Positions 1 through 12,800 are shown, numbered from the stretch's first letter. The stretch is DNA of 64,000 nucleotides from Tubiluchus corallicola (GCA_030141605.1 JAQGDQ010000235.1:1-64000), one strand, 5' to 3'. Numbers and translations are program-made. Notes: a model not told the origin generated them from the sequence alone.

Positions 1-893
1 GAAACTGGGTTTTCCTGCTTTATATGCGGTATCTCAGTCATTGATTTTCCGGGAAAATGCGCATTGGTATGGGTAAAAATGGCACAGTGGTATAAGCAAA
101 AATGGCACAGTGGGATAGGTAAAAATGATATGGTGAAAATAGCATAACAAAAAATTGCACAAATGAAAAACTAGGTAAAAATGGCACGTAAAAAAATGGC
201 ATTATTCCAAGCTGTACACTTGTGTGTACAGTGTACACCGCCTGATAGCGTGCTGATATTCATTTTTATATCAGATCTTCTTCGATACCCTATTGCAAAA
301 CTGCTCGCTGAGAAACAGGCACAACCATCATAATTAATGAAACAATCACTCATTGTTCAATAATTTGTTGCATAGCAATTTAAAATTAATAAATGCGAAT
401 GATAACGATGTTCAATAGTATGTCATGTGATTTCGTGGGGTTGCGATGTGGCGCAAGGTTCTGGAAAGGGGGTCACCGTCAACGAAAGGTTGGAACCGGT
501 GCTTTAAGCTGAACATTGCAACTAGTTTGATGTCTGATGACTTGGCCTGACGAACATCACGTTCTGAGCCATGCTGACTTCGTTCGTTAAATGTTATTTG
601 ATTTGCACAAAAACTGCCTAGAAAATTGCTATTCACACAGATACAGCACGACCCGAATCTGTTGACGATTTGCTTATATATCAAATCTTTCTTTACCAGT
701 TTAAAATGAAATGAAAACAACAAAATTATTGCAAATTCATCCTCGAGTAGTAATACTTAAAAACCTACACTGCTTAATGGCCATGAGTTTCATATAAATT
801 ATGCAAATCCCACACAAGTGTAAGTTGCAATCATCTTAATTCAACCTAATTTATTTCCGAAAAAAACTCTTCCTTATTATTCCTGGTTGACAA
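1..893. other. AT-rich flank, no gene recognised
   Basis: No exon of a known family was recognised on either strand. Positions 75-200 hold an imperfect short repetition built on AAAAATGGCAC. A 103-codon minus-strand open frame (412-723) matches no family I know and has no supporting splice or codon signal. If the orphan lectin exon at 1757 belongs to a gene, its earlier exons are not visible here and would lie before the window. Confidence 0.5.
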
Positions 894-1115
894 ATGTATT
901 TTTCTGTGCGTTTGGTTCGAGATTTGAGACGAGTGAATATTTCTTGTTACACTGTTCAAATTACAACAATGATGTTTGACAAATTGATGCGAACATTGTC
1001 ACATGTAAATATTGACATTGTTAGACTGTGTAACAATGCTAACCATTACTTGTTAAAATTACCGCTTGCTGTAGATGAACAGTTAAGTTATGAACTAAAC
1101 TGTAAAATTTCTTAA
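894..1115 (+). mobile_element. Non-LTR retrotransposon relic (3' end of ORF)
   Basis: The reading frame contains a stretch (MMFDKL near its middle, then LLKL and ELNCK) that parallels the frame at 57390-57683 (VMFDKLNEML, LLKLLLF, VANCK). The latter carries the Cys-His knuckle typical of the C-terminus of LINE reverse-transcriptase proteins. The two are therefore probably diverged 3' fragments of one LINE family. No reverse-transcriptase core is present, so this is a 5'-truncated dead copy. The assignment rests on similarity within the window plus general knowledge of LINE C-termini. Confidence 0.5.
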
Positions 1116-1230
1116 CGTGTATAAAACCATATTACTAATACGAGATGTTTTTACCAAAAAATTATGGTAATAACTAATAAAGAATTTGAGCTAAATATAG
1201 ATGTATAACGATAAAGTTGTACCACACACT

Positions 1231-1231
1231 T

Positions 1232-1276
<45 letters not shown>

Positions 1277-1575
1277 TCTGGAGTCACACGTCATCTGACA
1301 TGACTCGTGCAATCCAGCATGTCATGCTTCCCTGCCTGCTATTTTTCTGTATTTTTGATATCTAATGCCGCGTTCACAAGATCTTTTTGAATGAAGTCGA
1401 TTTTAAGTCACCAGCTGTTCTTCTTGTGGTTTCTCTTCTTTCTGCAGTGCTTTTTTGAAAACTAACTTTAATGGACTGTCATCTGGTAGTCGTATAACAT
1501 GTCCTATCCATCTTAATCTTCTCCTTTTGATTTTAGCTGTCCATTCCTCTGCCCCGACTTTATTACACCGATCTT
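1231..1575 (-). mobile_element. Non-LTR retrotransposon 3' fragment with trinucleotide tail
   Basis: Read on the minus strand, about 1560-1390 encodes RRRLRWIGHVIRLPDD followed by a basic/acidic tail and a stop. This is the hallmark C-terminus of many LINE endonuclease-reverse transcriptases (R-RLRW-GHV-RM-DD). Downstream on that strand the element ends in a (GAT)n tract, seen as (TCA)n at about 1233-1275 on the plus strand. Such microsatellite tails are usual in RTE-like LINEs. Only the last few hundred bases are present, so it is a dead 5'-truncated copy. Confidence 0.65.
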
Positions 1576-1756
1576 AGATTTTTAGTTAATTAAAAAGTTG
1601 TGCGTCTTTTACATATGATAAATAGACAATACTACTCACGTTAAACTTGAGTACTTTCTTAATATTTGTAAATATGTAAATAATGTATATTTTGTAATAT
1701 TGTTACACATTTTGGTGTGTGTTTAAATTAATTGAACTAAATGTATTTTTACACAG

Positions 1757-1992
1757 ATTTTGGCTATACCTGGATCGGTGGAACAGACCAACATCATGAA
1801 GGTGACTTTAGATGGATTTCAAATGGTCAACCTTGCCTATTTGCTGAGTGGGATGATATCGAAGGTGATGAACCAAACAATTATCATGGAAAAGAGCACT
1901 GCTTGCATCTTAAACAAACTCGCGCTATTTTATGGAATGACTATCAATGTGAAAAACTCACCAGTTTCATCTGTGAATCCGATGCTAATTAA
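1757..1992 (+). CDS. Orphan last exon of a C-type lectin (paralogue of 4183-5536)
   Basis: This exon encodes the second half of a C-type lectin-like domain. It starts after a CACAG acceptor in the same phase as, and with the same 236-bp length as, the last exon of the complete lectin at 5301-5536. The protein has WIGGTD, EGDFRW, a canonical EPN Ca2+/mannose-type triplet, WND and the final cysteines (ICES), then a TAA stop. No matching first or second exon was found in 1-1756. It is therefore either the 3' end of a gene starting before the window or a stranded duplicate exon. The intact frame and conserved acceptor favour recent or continuing function. Its downstream 3' UTR-like sequence has expanded into a 119-bp array. 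Confidence 0.75.
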
Positions 1993-2024
1993 CTTGTGTT
2001 GTTCTTCCCCGAGTTTTTGACAAT

Positions 2025-3500
2025 TTCTGTTCTCTAATCCAAGTACATCAGTGTTACCTGATTCAAGTTAATAAATTAAGGATAGTTTAGTTTAGTTTTA
2101 GTTTATTAATTTGCACTTTGCAATAATTTATTTATTCTTGATAATTACTGTTCTCTATTCCAAGTACATCAGTCTTACCTGATTCAGGTTAATAAATTAA
2201 GGATAGTTTAGTTTAGTTTATTTATTTATTTGCACTTTGCAATAATTTATTTATTCTTGATAATTTCTGTTCTCTAATCCAAGTACATCAGTGTTACCTG
2301 ATTCAAGTTAATAAACTAAGGATAGTTTAGTTTAGTTTATTTATTTATTTGCACTTTGCAATAATTTATTTATTCTTGATAATTTCTGTTCTCTAATCCA
2401 AGTACATCAGTGTTACCTGATTCAAGTTAATAAACTAAGAATAGTTTAGTTTAGTTTATTTATTTATTTGCACTTTGCAATAATTTATTTATTCTTGATA
2501 ATTTCTGTTCTCTAATCCAAGTACATCAGTGTTACCTGATTCAAGTTAATAAATTAGATAGTTTAGTTTAGTTTGTTATTATTTGCCTTTGCAATATTTA
2601 TTATTCTTGATAATTTCTGTTCTCTAATCCAAGTACATCAGTGTTACCTGATTCAAGTTAATAAATTAGGATAGTTTAGTTTAGTTTTAGTTTATTAATT
2701 TGCACTTTGCAATAATTTATTTATTCTTGATAATTTCTGTTCTTTAATCCAAGTACATCAGTGTTACCTGATTCAAGTTAATAAATTAAGGATAGTTTAG
2801 TTTAGTTTTAGTTTATTTATTTGCAATAATTTATTTATTCTTGATAATTTCTGTTCTTAATCCAAGTACATCGTTACTGATTAAGTTAATAAATAAATAG
2901 TTTAGTTTAGTTTATTTATTATTTCCTTTGCAATAATTTATTTATTCTTGATAATTTCTGTTCTCTAATCCAAGTACATCAGTGTTACCTGATTCAAGTT
3001 AATAAATTAAGGATAGTTTAGTTTAGTTTATTTATTTATTTGCACTTTGCAATAATTTATTTATTCTTTATAATTTCTGTTCTCTAATCCAAGTACATCA
3101 GTGTTACCTGATTCAAGTTAATAAATTAAGGATAGTTTAGTTTAGTTTATTTATTTATTTGCACTTTGCAATAATTTATTTATTCTTTATAATTTCTGTT
3201 CTCTAATCCAAGTACATCAGTGTTACCTGATTCAAGTTAATAAATTAAGGATAGTTTAGTTTAGTTTATTTATTTATTTGCACTTTGCAATAATTTATTT
3301 ATTCTTGATAATTTCTGTTCTTTAATCCAAGTACATCAGGGTTACCTGATTCAAGTTAATAAATTAAGGATAGTTTAGTTTAGTTTTAGTTTATTAATTT
3401 GCACTTTGCAATAATTTATTTATTCTTGATAATTACTGTTCTCTATTCCAAGTACATCAGTCTTACCTGATTCAGGTTAATAAATTAAGGATAGTTTAGT
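2025..3500. repeat. 119-bp tandem array, ~13 copies, each with AATAAA
   Basis: The unit, about 119 bp, contains AATCCAAGTACATCAG, then GATTCAAGTTAATAAATTAAGG, then a TAGTTTAGTTT/TTTATTTATTTG stretch. Period was measured between successive AAGTACATCA motifs (2281 and 2400). Nearly every unit keeps AATAAA (for example 2071-2076) followed by T-rich sequence. A single diverged unit occurs at about 5565-5660, just after the stop of the complete lectin gene, so the array is an amplified lectin 3' UTR. Copies at about 2555-2930 carry many small deletions. Confidence 0.9.
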
Positions 3501-4182
3501 TCTTTTGTACTTTAGCTAAAATTTAAAAGTATCAGCTGCTTTTAATAAAGCTGCCAAGTTTAATACTGGCTTTTTTAAAATCCATTTCACATTATCTTAG
3601 AGCTTTAAAATGTTCTCCGCCTTACCACGCCGAAGTTGGTGCCACTTTGTAGGGCATATTTATTGCATTACCATTGTAAGAATTTAGAGATGTGTGCAAA
3701 GATGTCCTACTTTATACAGTTTTTTAAATAGAACAAATTTAATGTTTTACTATTGTCTATTAGACAATGATCATCGATATATCTAGGAACAATGAAAGTT
3801 TAAATGCTGAACAATCCAAAGCTCTGCGACAATGGAAACATTAGAATGTTTGGAAATGTTGGTTAATTTTCACGTGAACTGTATATCAGGTCAGTAAAGT
3901 TCCACATCAATTTTAATAACCACCATTCATTATATCTGTGAATTATTTTGATGTTGACACCAAACGTTTCATTTTGTATACGAATTGGTGTGCTAAATAT
4001 AGCATCATTTCAGTAGTAGAATGTTTTATAATAATTATAATTATCATATGATATAATTTTATAGATTAAATATTACTTGTCATAGTGCTCGGCATTCTCA
4101 CAACAAATGCTATGCATTACGTAGTTTGAGAGAAATCAACAAGGCTTGGTGAGGTAATTCGTGATTGTGACATACAAACACA
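3501..4182. other. Intergenic between lectin paralogues
   Basis: No coding exon was recognised. Positions 3508-3542 (GTACTTTAGCTAAAATTTAA and following) recur at about 5950-6004 downstream of the second lectin copy. This shows that the duplicated block runs past the 3' UTR. The 200 bp before the lectin start codon at 4183 would be its promoter and 5' UTR; a TATA-like TATAATTTTATAG lies near 4052, unproven as a promoter. Confidence 0.5.
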
Positions 4183-5536
4183 ATGAGGATTGTTTTACTG
4201 ACTGCTTCACTACTGACTTTAGTTAATTTGCGTGGTCCAAGCGCAGGCACTGAAAATGGGTCCAACGAAACTAACAAGGTAACGATTATAATATCAGTTC
4301 AAGTCATTATCAGTTTCAAGTTCAGGAAAGCCAATATATTAAAAAATAATTTCTTAGAGATTGGATTAACAACAGTTAAATTAATCATTATCAATTTTGT
4401 TTCAATTGTGATTTATTTAGATGCCAACAAAATGCTTTTTGTGTAAACAATAATAGTAAACAATAAGAAGATCTGATAGCAAAGTTGCTTCTTCTACCAC
4501 TCAGTGATTGATATAAAGCTTGTAAAGTGACATAATTATTGTCAGTGCATAGGATTATGTCTCTGTGAATTGAAATATATTCAGATTTAAACTGAATTTA
4601 TTTTCATTTAATAATTGAATACAATAAACATTTTCGTGTTTGGTTTAGACCACTTGTTGTCCAAATGGTGGAGAATATTACAATGGAAAATGTTACGTTT
4701 TTCGCAAAGATCTTGTTACCTGGTGGAAAGCTATGATGATTTGCAAAATGGCGGCTAGTGAATTGGTTGCCATAGAAACGGCCACAGAGAACCAGTTTAT
4801 AGTCAACTACCTGAGTGCAAATGGCAAGTATTTAAAGTTATCTACATCTTTTCTTTGTTGTAACATAGCCTTATGAACAAAGACAAAAAAGCAGATCTTG
4901 ATTTACAAAGTTTGTTTCAACTTGTAATGCAATGTATTTCATTGAAATTAAATCTCTACAAGGTAATTTTGACACTTTATTATAGTCACGCCATTTTTGC
5001 TTCAAAATGAACACATATAAAACAAATAAATTTGCCAAAATTTAGAAACAACATCGAAATACAATTCGCTAGTTTGATAGCAAAAGATATATGATACAAC
5101 ATTATATAGATAATTTATATTTTAATAGTCTAACTTCTGAATTGTATTTCTACGTTGTTTCTAAATTCTGTTTATTTTCTCTGTCACTTGTTACTTGATA
5201 GTGAACAGTTTGTTCGAAACCGGTTGACAATAAAATTTCTATTTTGATGTAGTAACATTTATTTGCCAAATATGGATAATTTAAATATATTTCTACATAG
5301 ATTTTAGCTATACCTGGGTGGGTGGAACAGACCAACATCATGAAGGTGATTTCAGATGGATTTCCAATGGTCAACCTTGCCTATTTACTGAGTGGGACAA
5401 TGTCAAGTGGCGAGAACCAACCAATCATAAAGGAAATGAGCGCTGTCTGGAACTTAAACAGCCTCATGGTTTTTTATGGAGTGACAGTCCATGTGTACAA
5501 CTGAAATCTTTCATTTGTGAATCTAATGTTAGTTAA
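4183..5536 (+). CDS. Secreted C-type lectin-like protein, 3 exons, 168 aa
   Basis: Exons are 4183-4278, 4649-4823 and 5301-5536. Residues 1-22 are a hydrophobic signal peptide (MRIVLLTASLLTLVNL). A short Ser/Asn/Thr linker follows, then a single C-type lectin domain (about 35-166) with CCPNGGEYYNGKCY, WWKAMMIC, WVGGTD (96-101), EGDFRW, an EPT triplet (129-131) and WSD (150-152), plus the cysteines closing the fold (C64, C117, C139, C155, C163). It is probably an extracellular sugar- or pattern-binding protein. EPT/WSD replaces the EPN/WND that coordinates Ca2+ and mannose in the neighbouring orphan exon, so canonical sugar binding may be altered. Intron 2 can only be joined in frame with a GC donor (ATG|GCAAGT). 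AATAAA signals follow at 5602 and 5662. Confidence 0.8.
4955..5290. mobile_element. Foldback/MITE-like element in lectin intron 2
   Basis: Positions about 5040-5070 (TTTAGAAACAACATCGAAAT) are repeated inverted at about 5140-5168, giving a foldback. The right part (GTGAACAGTTTGTTCGAAACC ... TTTGCCAAATATGGATAATT) recurs at 9950-10105 in SETD6 intron 9, which shows it is a dispersed element rather than lectin sequence. It ends about 15 bp before lectin exon 3 and so supplies part of that exon's acceptor region. Confidence 0.6.
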
Positions 5537-6111
5537 TTTAAAGTTTTCCTCGCCCCGGGTTTAAGACAATAATTACTATTTTACTTTGCCCAATTCAAGT
5601 TAATAAATTAAGGATAGTTTAGTTTAGTTTATTTATTTTCATTTTGCAATAATTTATTTACAATAAAAGTGCTGGGACTGCCAGCGTGTATATAAGATAA
5701 TAAAGTGTATTTAAAATACTTATGATAATAAGATGGATGCACATTGAGCCTATCTGATTTTAACAAAATAATTAACAAGATATTTCAGTTGATTATCGCA
5801 CAGTTCCGCATAAAATCGTGTACGGAAAATGACTTACGGAACCCCTAGTTAGTATTTGACACACTAAAAAACAAGGATTAGTAGAATGTTATTAAAATAT
5901 AGTCCTATTAAGGTAAATTTCATCTTTCATACCCATTTGACATGTCCAACGTACTTTAGCTAAACCTTTGTAGTTTAGCTAAAATTTAAAAGTATCAGCT
6001 GCTTAATGAAGTGAGGCGTATGAGACCGCGAAAACAGAATCTTGTAAATAAACAAATAGTTGTTTGTCAGTGAGTATTAATACTAAATGTTAGTTTTATT
6101 TCTATGCGTGC
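5537..6111 (+). other. Lectin 3' UTR and downstream flank
   Basis: This holds the single, presumably ancestral, copy of the 119-bp unit (about 5565-5660) with AATAAA at 5602-5607 and a second AATAAA at about 5662. The duplicated-block motif shared with 3508-3542 lies at about 5950-6004. No other gene was recognised. Confidence 0.6.
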
Positions 6112-6397
6112 GAGCACACACACATGCATGCACACGCACACACACACACACACAGACACACACGGATGCATGCACATGCACACACACACAGATGCACGCA
6201 CACACACACACACACAGACACACACGGATGCATGCACACACGCACACACACATGGATGCATGCACACACACACGCACACACACACACACACACACAGACA
6301 CACACGGATGCATGAACACACACGCAGATGCATGCACACACACGCGCACACACACACACACACACACACATGGATGCATGCACACACACACGCACAC
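6112..6397. repeat. CA-rich compound microsatellite
   Basis: About 285 bp of (CA)n is interrupted regularly by GGATGCATGCACA and GACACACACGGATGC. All the long Cys/Val and His/Thr reading frames here are products of the dinucleotide and not genes. Confidence 0.95.
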
Positions 6398-6802
6398 CCT
6401 CATAAATAAGCATGTACTTATATTTAGAAGCCAGTTTCACAAAAGACACAATACTAATCCATAATATGCAATCATTTTATAAAAATACAGAATCAATTTC
6501 ATCAACAATCTACAAGTGATTTTGCGTGGGAACATACAGTACAGTATTGTGGAATGCACCTGGCTTCAGACGCTGATTGGCTGGCTAGCATTACTTGTTG
6601 CGAAGCAACCTCAATCCCACGGTTGTTAAACTTTTCTACAATGTTTTGCTTGACCGTAGCAGTGAAACAAACAGACGTGGGTGACCGCGCTTAGTGCCAA
6701 GCTTGGGTGGCAGTTTACTGCCTTCCGTCCCTTGCATGAAAAACACAGGTGGCACTGAAACGCCCTCCGTAGTGAAAGAGTTAATTCTACAATCCCAAGG
6801 CA
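6398..6802. other. 3' flank / probable 3' UTR of SETD6
   Basis: This lies downstream of the SETD6 stop codon (minus strand). No AATAAA in the minus orientation was seen before the CA repeat; a TATAAA variant occurs at about 6473-6480. No other gene is recognisable. Confidence 0.4.
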
Positions 6803-9800
6803 TCAGCTATCACAGACGCTCACAAGTTCATGTAACAATATAATCTGACCGTGTCGACAGTACAGCGAGTATTTCTGCCTGTGGGAAAGCGTCGAGAGAT
6901 CCCGCATTCGTTTTTCTTCCTCTTCTAAAGAGAACTTGAAAAGAGAAAGACGTCTCTTCGCAACCCTGCAGCAAAAAAAATCAATAAACCAGAGGAGAAT
7001 ATTTTAAGACGAGATTTTAGCCATCAGTGTCAGCTAAATCAGTGACAAAAGAGCAACTATTCTGACCAGAGAGTGACCAAAGACTGACCACAGACAAAAA
7101 TTTGTGCTGCTCGTGTTCCCATGGCAGTGTGCGCAATTTTACAAGAAAAATCAGCAAACATTTGCACACAAAAAAGTAGAATAAATTTGACACTATTGCA
7201 TGAGCTTAATTTATCGTGTGCGGACTTGCACATGAGCTTAATTTATCGTGTGCGGACTTGCACATGAGCTTAATTTATCGTGTGCGGACTTGCACATGAG
7301 CTTAATGTAACGTGTGCGGACTTGCACATGAGCTTAATGTAACGTGGGCGGACTTGCACATGAGCTTAATGTAATGTGTGCAGACTTGCACATGAGCTTA
7401 ATGTAATGTGTGCAGACTTGCACATGAGCTTAATGTAACGTGTGCAGACTTGCACATGAGCTTAATGTAACGTGTGCGGACTTGCACATGAGCTTAATGT
7501 AATGTGGGCGGACTTGCACATGAGCTTAATGTAACGTGTGCAGACTTGCACATGAGCTTAATTTATCGTGTGCGGACTTGCACATGAGCTTAATTTATCG
7601 TGTGCGAACTTGCACATGAGCTTAATGTAACGTGTGCGGACTTGCACATGAGCGTAATTTATCATGTGCGGACTTGCACATGAGCTTAATTTATCGTGTG
7701 CGGACTTGCACATGAGCTTAATGTAACGTGTGCGGACTTGCACATGAGCTTAATGTAATGTGTGCGGGCTTGCACATGAGCTTAATGTATCGTGTGCGGA
7801 CTTGCACATGAGCTTAATGTATCGTGTGTGGGCTTGCACATGAGCTTAATGTATCGTGTGCGGACTTGCACATGAGCTTAATGTAACGTGTGCGGACTTG
7901 CACATGAGCTTAATGTAACATGTGCGGACTTGCACATGAGCTTAATGTATCGTGTGCAGACTTGCACATGAGCTTAATTTATCGTGTGCGGACTTGCACA
8001 TGAGCTTAATTTATCGTGTGCGGACTTGCACATGAGCTTAATGTAACGTGTGCGGACTTGCACATGTGCGTAATTTATCGTGTGCGGACTTGCACATGAG
8101 CTTAATTTATCGTGTGCGGACTTGCACATGAGCTTAATGTAACGTGTGCGGACTTGCACATGAGCTTCATGTAATGTGTGCGGGCTTGCACATGAGCTTA
8201 ATGTATCGTGTGCGGACTTGCACATGAGCTTAATGTATCGTGTGCGGGCTTGCACAAAAGCTTAATGTATTGTGTGCGGACTTGCACATGAGCTTAGTGT
8301 AACGTGTGCGGACTTGCACATGAGCTTAATGTAACATGTGCGGACTTGCACATGAGCTTAATGTATCGTGTGCAGACTTGCACATGAGCTTAATGTATCG
8401 TGTGCGGACTTGCACATGAGCTTAATTTATCGTGTGCAGACTTGCACGTGAACTAAATTTATGTGTGCGGACTTGCACATGAGCTTAATGTAATGTGTGC
8501 GGGCTTGCACATGAGCTTAATTTATCGTGTGCAGACTTGCACGAGCTTAACTTATCGTGTGCGGACTTGCACGAGCTTAATTTATCGTGTGTGCACTTGC
8601 ATACGAGTTTACGTTAGTTCAGCACAAATTATAGTAGATGGCGACACCTGCACAAAAAGAGTGTTAATAATACAGTAAACTCCGCGTAACTCAAAATCGC
8701 ATTGCTCAAATTTTCATCCAGCTCGAAGGATTTCATTGTTGCCAGGAAAACACGCCCCCCCCCCCAATTCTTTTCACTGGGACTGGTCTATCCGTGTTCT
8801 GTATGTATGCTTTTGTAACATAGAAAAATCTTGTTTTACTACATAATTTCTTATTCTTTATGTAATTGTCATCAAATCTCATCGTTTACATATAGAAGGG
8901 TTGAACTTTCTGCCTTCCATTTAGCTCGCCATCTGGAGGAGAGGTTTAGAGTTTCTATGCTGGAAAATGGTCAACGTCGCCTAAATTCAAAGTTTTATCG
9001 GCCCAGTTGGATTTGCGTCATGCAATGTGTACTATAGTATACTATACTGTGTAGTGCCATCTAGTGTGGAAACAGATTAAGTATTATATGCTAGTGCACT
9101 TTTAAAATCAGGAATGAGTGATTAATAATGAAAGAATTCATTCATTGCTAAAGTTTAGCTGAAATTTCACAATAAAATTTGTAAATAATAAATAAAATAT
9201 TTAATAAATTCTAATGAAGCAAAATCGAAGAAATTGAAATCACCTTAGCAGGAAATCCTTCCACGCTTTAGGAAAATTTTCTATGGCTTCTGAAAAACAG
9301 AATTTTTTTAAACACTTCGGTTCACAGCAAGTTAATGTTGACGTAGCTGGTGTGATAGTATGAGCTACCGAACCAGTAGAGGCATCTTAACCATGTTCTG
9401 ATGTGAATACTACCCCTTCTACAAGTAAACAGCCAAAATTCATATGGCAAATAAAACCACTCTCAGCAAGTATTAAATCTGGTAGTCACCTATCCATCCG
9501 CTGACCAGTCTTGCTGCTTCTTAACTTCGGTTGCCAACCACATACCATGTAATGCAAACAATCCGACATGCCTGAGTACGTAATGTTTACATTTCACTGC
9601 CCCAAGCAAGATGCATGGCACTCGACGTGTGACCACATTAGGTCCTAAGCACTACAGCAAGGACATCAAAATACAATTCACTTACTTAGATAGCCAAAAG
9701 ATATATATTATTTATTAATAATAATAATAGCCAGCAGTACTATTTTTTAAGTCTTTGGTATGACTCCGTAAGGAGTTGATAATATTACGTTACCATATAC

Positions 9801-12800
9801 ACGTTACATTCCATTATAAATTGTAACGTAATAGAACTATCATGTTAGGGAGCAGCCATTTTGTTACTGAATTCCACAAAACACAGCGCTCTACTTCTGT
9901 TGTAAATTATCAAATTATCTATATAATATTATATCATGTATCTTATAGCTACCTAACTACTGAATTGCATTTCGATGTCGTTTCTAAATTCTGGCAAAAT
10001 TTCGTTGTTTCAGATGCCTTGACAATGAACAGTTTGTTCGAAACCGGCCATAAATTCCATTTTGATGTAGTTACAATTATTTGCCAAATATGGATAATTT
10101 AATTATTTCATTGTCTTCGTAGGAAGCTGTTTAGTTCAGAAAACTGTCGTCACCTCTATTTAAATCGTCACCCTCGTCATCACTCCAGGAGTAGGACTCT
10201 TGAAAATCTGCAAATTTTGCTTCATCCATCAACAACACCTACCAAAGAAGAACAACTGTGACTTTCGGACCCTGCGAGCAATGGCGGCTCATGTATGCAC
10301 GTTGTGGAACTGCAGCACCCCCTATTTTCACTCAGTATTATCGATATTATTCAATATAATTAGTCTTTTTTCTTTAGTTCTTTCTTTATACTTGTACGGA
10401 TTCAAAGCATGTGAGGGTTGTACTGTTTGCTTCACAGTCCAACACACTGTATTCCAGCAATGTGGTGTATGGCTGGTGTGTGCATGCGGTCATGTGCACA
10501 TATCTGGGCCCAGGTAGAGAAAGTACTGTCCCTCACGCAGTTTTTTGTCAGTTTTCTCGTGACTAAAAGTCGTGTACCGACATACTCTTGAGCTGCGACA
10601 ATTTAGGCTATTCGTAAGCAAAAAATTTTTTTCGTTTGGGATTTTATCAAGTTTATGTATAAATTTTTGTTTACGTTTGTTTAAAATCGCAATTATAAAA
10701 TACAACATTAAAATTACACACGTTTGTTTCGTTTTACACGGTATTAAAACAACGGCTAAAAATTTTCTAAAGCAGCACTGCCACTAATATTAACTAATAT
10801 TATCGACAATATTGGGTGAAAATAGGGGGTGCTGTAGTTCCACGGTACCTATACAAGAGCTGCCATTGGCTGTCTGATGTTCCTGTATTTCACATGTAAA
10901 TTAGACGTCTGAAGACAAAGACAACATAGCAAAATCTATTATCTTTCTTCCACTAACACATTCTTCTACCCTTCTTGTGAGATCTAACCTTTCTCCCAGT
11001 TCTTTTTTTTGTTCACTCATCCATTCTTTTTATCAGGTTCACATGACAGTGGGCTTATACAAGCCTTTGCTTCTCTAGCCCACTGCAGTACAATTATTCT
11101 TTTATGATAACGATAGTGTATGAAACACAACAATTTAATACAGAATGATGTAATAATTTTGATGTCACTGCGTGCTTAATGTCATTATATTGTACTGAAT
11201 GTGATAATAATAATAAACTAAAAAAACTAAAAGAAATTGAGAAAAACACAAAGTTATAAAACATGCTTAGAACAAAGTCGCTAATCGGCGGGAAAATCGT
11301 GTGATCTTCCATCAGAATTTTGTTATACTCCACAGCAAGGTGGAGTTGTTGTCTCCACAGCAAGGTGGAGTTGTTGTCTCCACAGGAAGGTGGAGTTAGT
11401 CTCCAAAGCAAGGTGGAGTTATTTTCTCCACAGCAAGGTGGAGTTGTTGTCTCCACAGCAAGGTGGAGTAGTTGTCTCCACAGCACGCAAGGTGGAGTTG
11501 TTGTCTCCACAGCACGCAAGGTGGAGTTGTTGTCTCCACAGCAAGGTGGAGTTGTTGTCTCCACAGCAAGGTGGAGTTATAAAGTTTGGAATTAATAAAT
11601 GGCGGATTTTAACTAAGTTAAGGCATTATACTGTGTTGTTCCAATCCTAGTGGACACCATAAGTGGCTGAATTTATTGATTAATTGATTGAGCAATTTTT
11701 ACTGAATTCAAAAAATACCTTGATGATGATGCTAGTCTCGGCGCTGAGATAGAAGCCAGTTCCAAGTCTGATTTCCGCAGCTTCCGAGGAAATAATCTCC
11801 TGAAAATAACAGAGAAACGTGAAGACGATGTAACTGACAGATTAACCAATGACGTTCTAGAATCAAGCCTCAAAATCTTTACACAAACAATGGATATTAC
11901 AGCTACAGTGTTCCCTCCCTACTTTACACAAACAATGGATATTACAGCTACAGTGTTCCCTCCCTACTTTACACAAACAATGGATATTACAGCTACAGTG
12001 TTCCCTCCCTACTTTACACAAACAATGGATATTACAGCTACAGCGTTCCCTCAATACCTTACACAAACAAAGGATATTACAGCTACAGTGTTCCCTCCCT
12101 ACCTTACACAAACAATGGATATTACAGCTACAGTGTTCCCTCCCTACTTTACACAAACAAAGGATATTACAGCTACAGTGTTCCCTCCCTACTTTACAAA
12201 AGCAATGGATATTACAGCTACAGTGTTCCCTCCCTACCTTACACAAACAAAGGATATTACAGCTACAGTGTTCCCTCCCTACTTTACACAAACAATGGAT
12301 ATTACAGCTACAGTGTTCCCTCCCTACCTTACACAAACAAAGGATATTACAGCTACAGTGTTCCCTCCCTACTTTACACAAACAATGGATATTACAGCTA
12401 CAGTGTTCCCTCCCTACTTTACACAAACAATGGATATTACAACTACAGTGTTCCCTCCCTACTTTACACATAAAATGGATATTACAGCTACAGAGTTCCC
12501 TCCCTACTTTACACAAACAATGGATATTACAACTACAGTGTTCCCTCCCTACTTTACACAAACAATGGATATTACAGCTACAGTGTTCCCTCGCTACTTC
12601 GCGGTTCCTTTATCGCGGAATCGCTGTTTCACGGGTTTTCAAAGAATATTATAAATCATAAAAAATTACCATTTACAGTAAATAATGTATTTATTCGGCG
12701 GATGACCAAAAAAGGAAATGTAGTACTCGTGCCCGCTTGAGATGCTACTTGCCGACGTGAGATTGTACACAACACATGATTGGTTGATTGATGGAAAGCG

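Noticed and set aside
412-723. 103-codon minus frame as a gene
   Set aside because: No recognisable domain, promoter or splice context. In AT-rich DNA such a length is only mildly unexpected.
6067-6464. Cys/Val- and His/Thr-rich frames
   Set aside because: They are translations of (CA)n and (TG)n microsatellite sequence.
7195-8605. CRISPR-like appearance of regularly repeated 32-bp units
   Set aside because: Units are contiguous with no variable spacers, and the locus is an intron of an animal gene.
11692-12654. Plus-strand frame of ~320 codons running antisense across SETD6 exon 8 and the 45-bp array
   Set aside because: There is no ATG before the array. Most of the length is a stop-free 45-bp unit, and the minus-strand exon matches the SETD6 family and phase.
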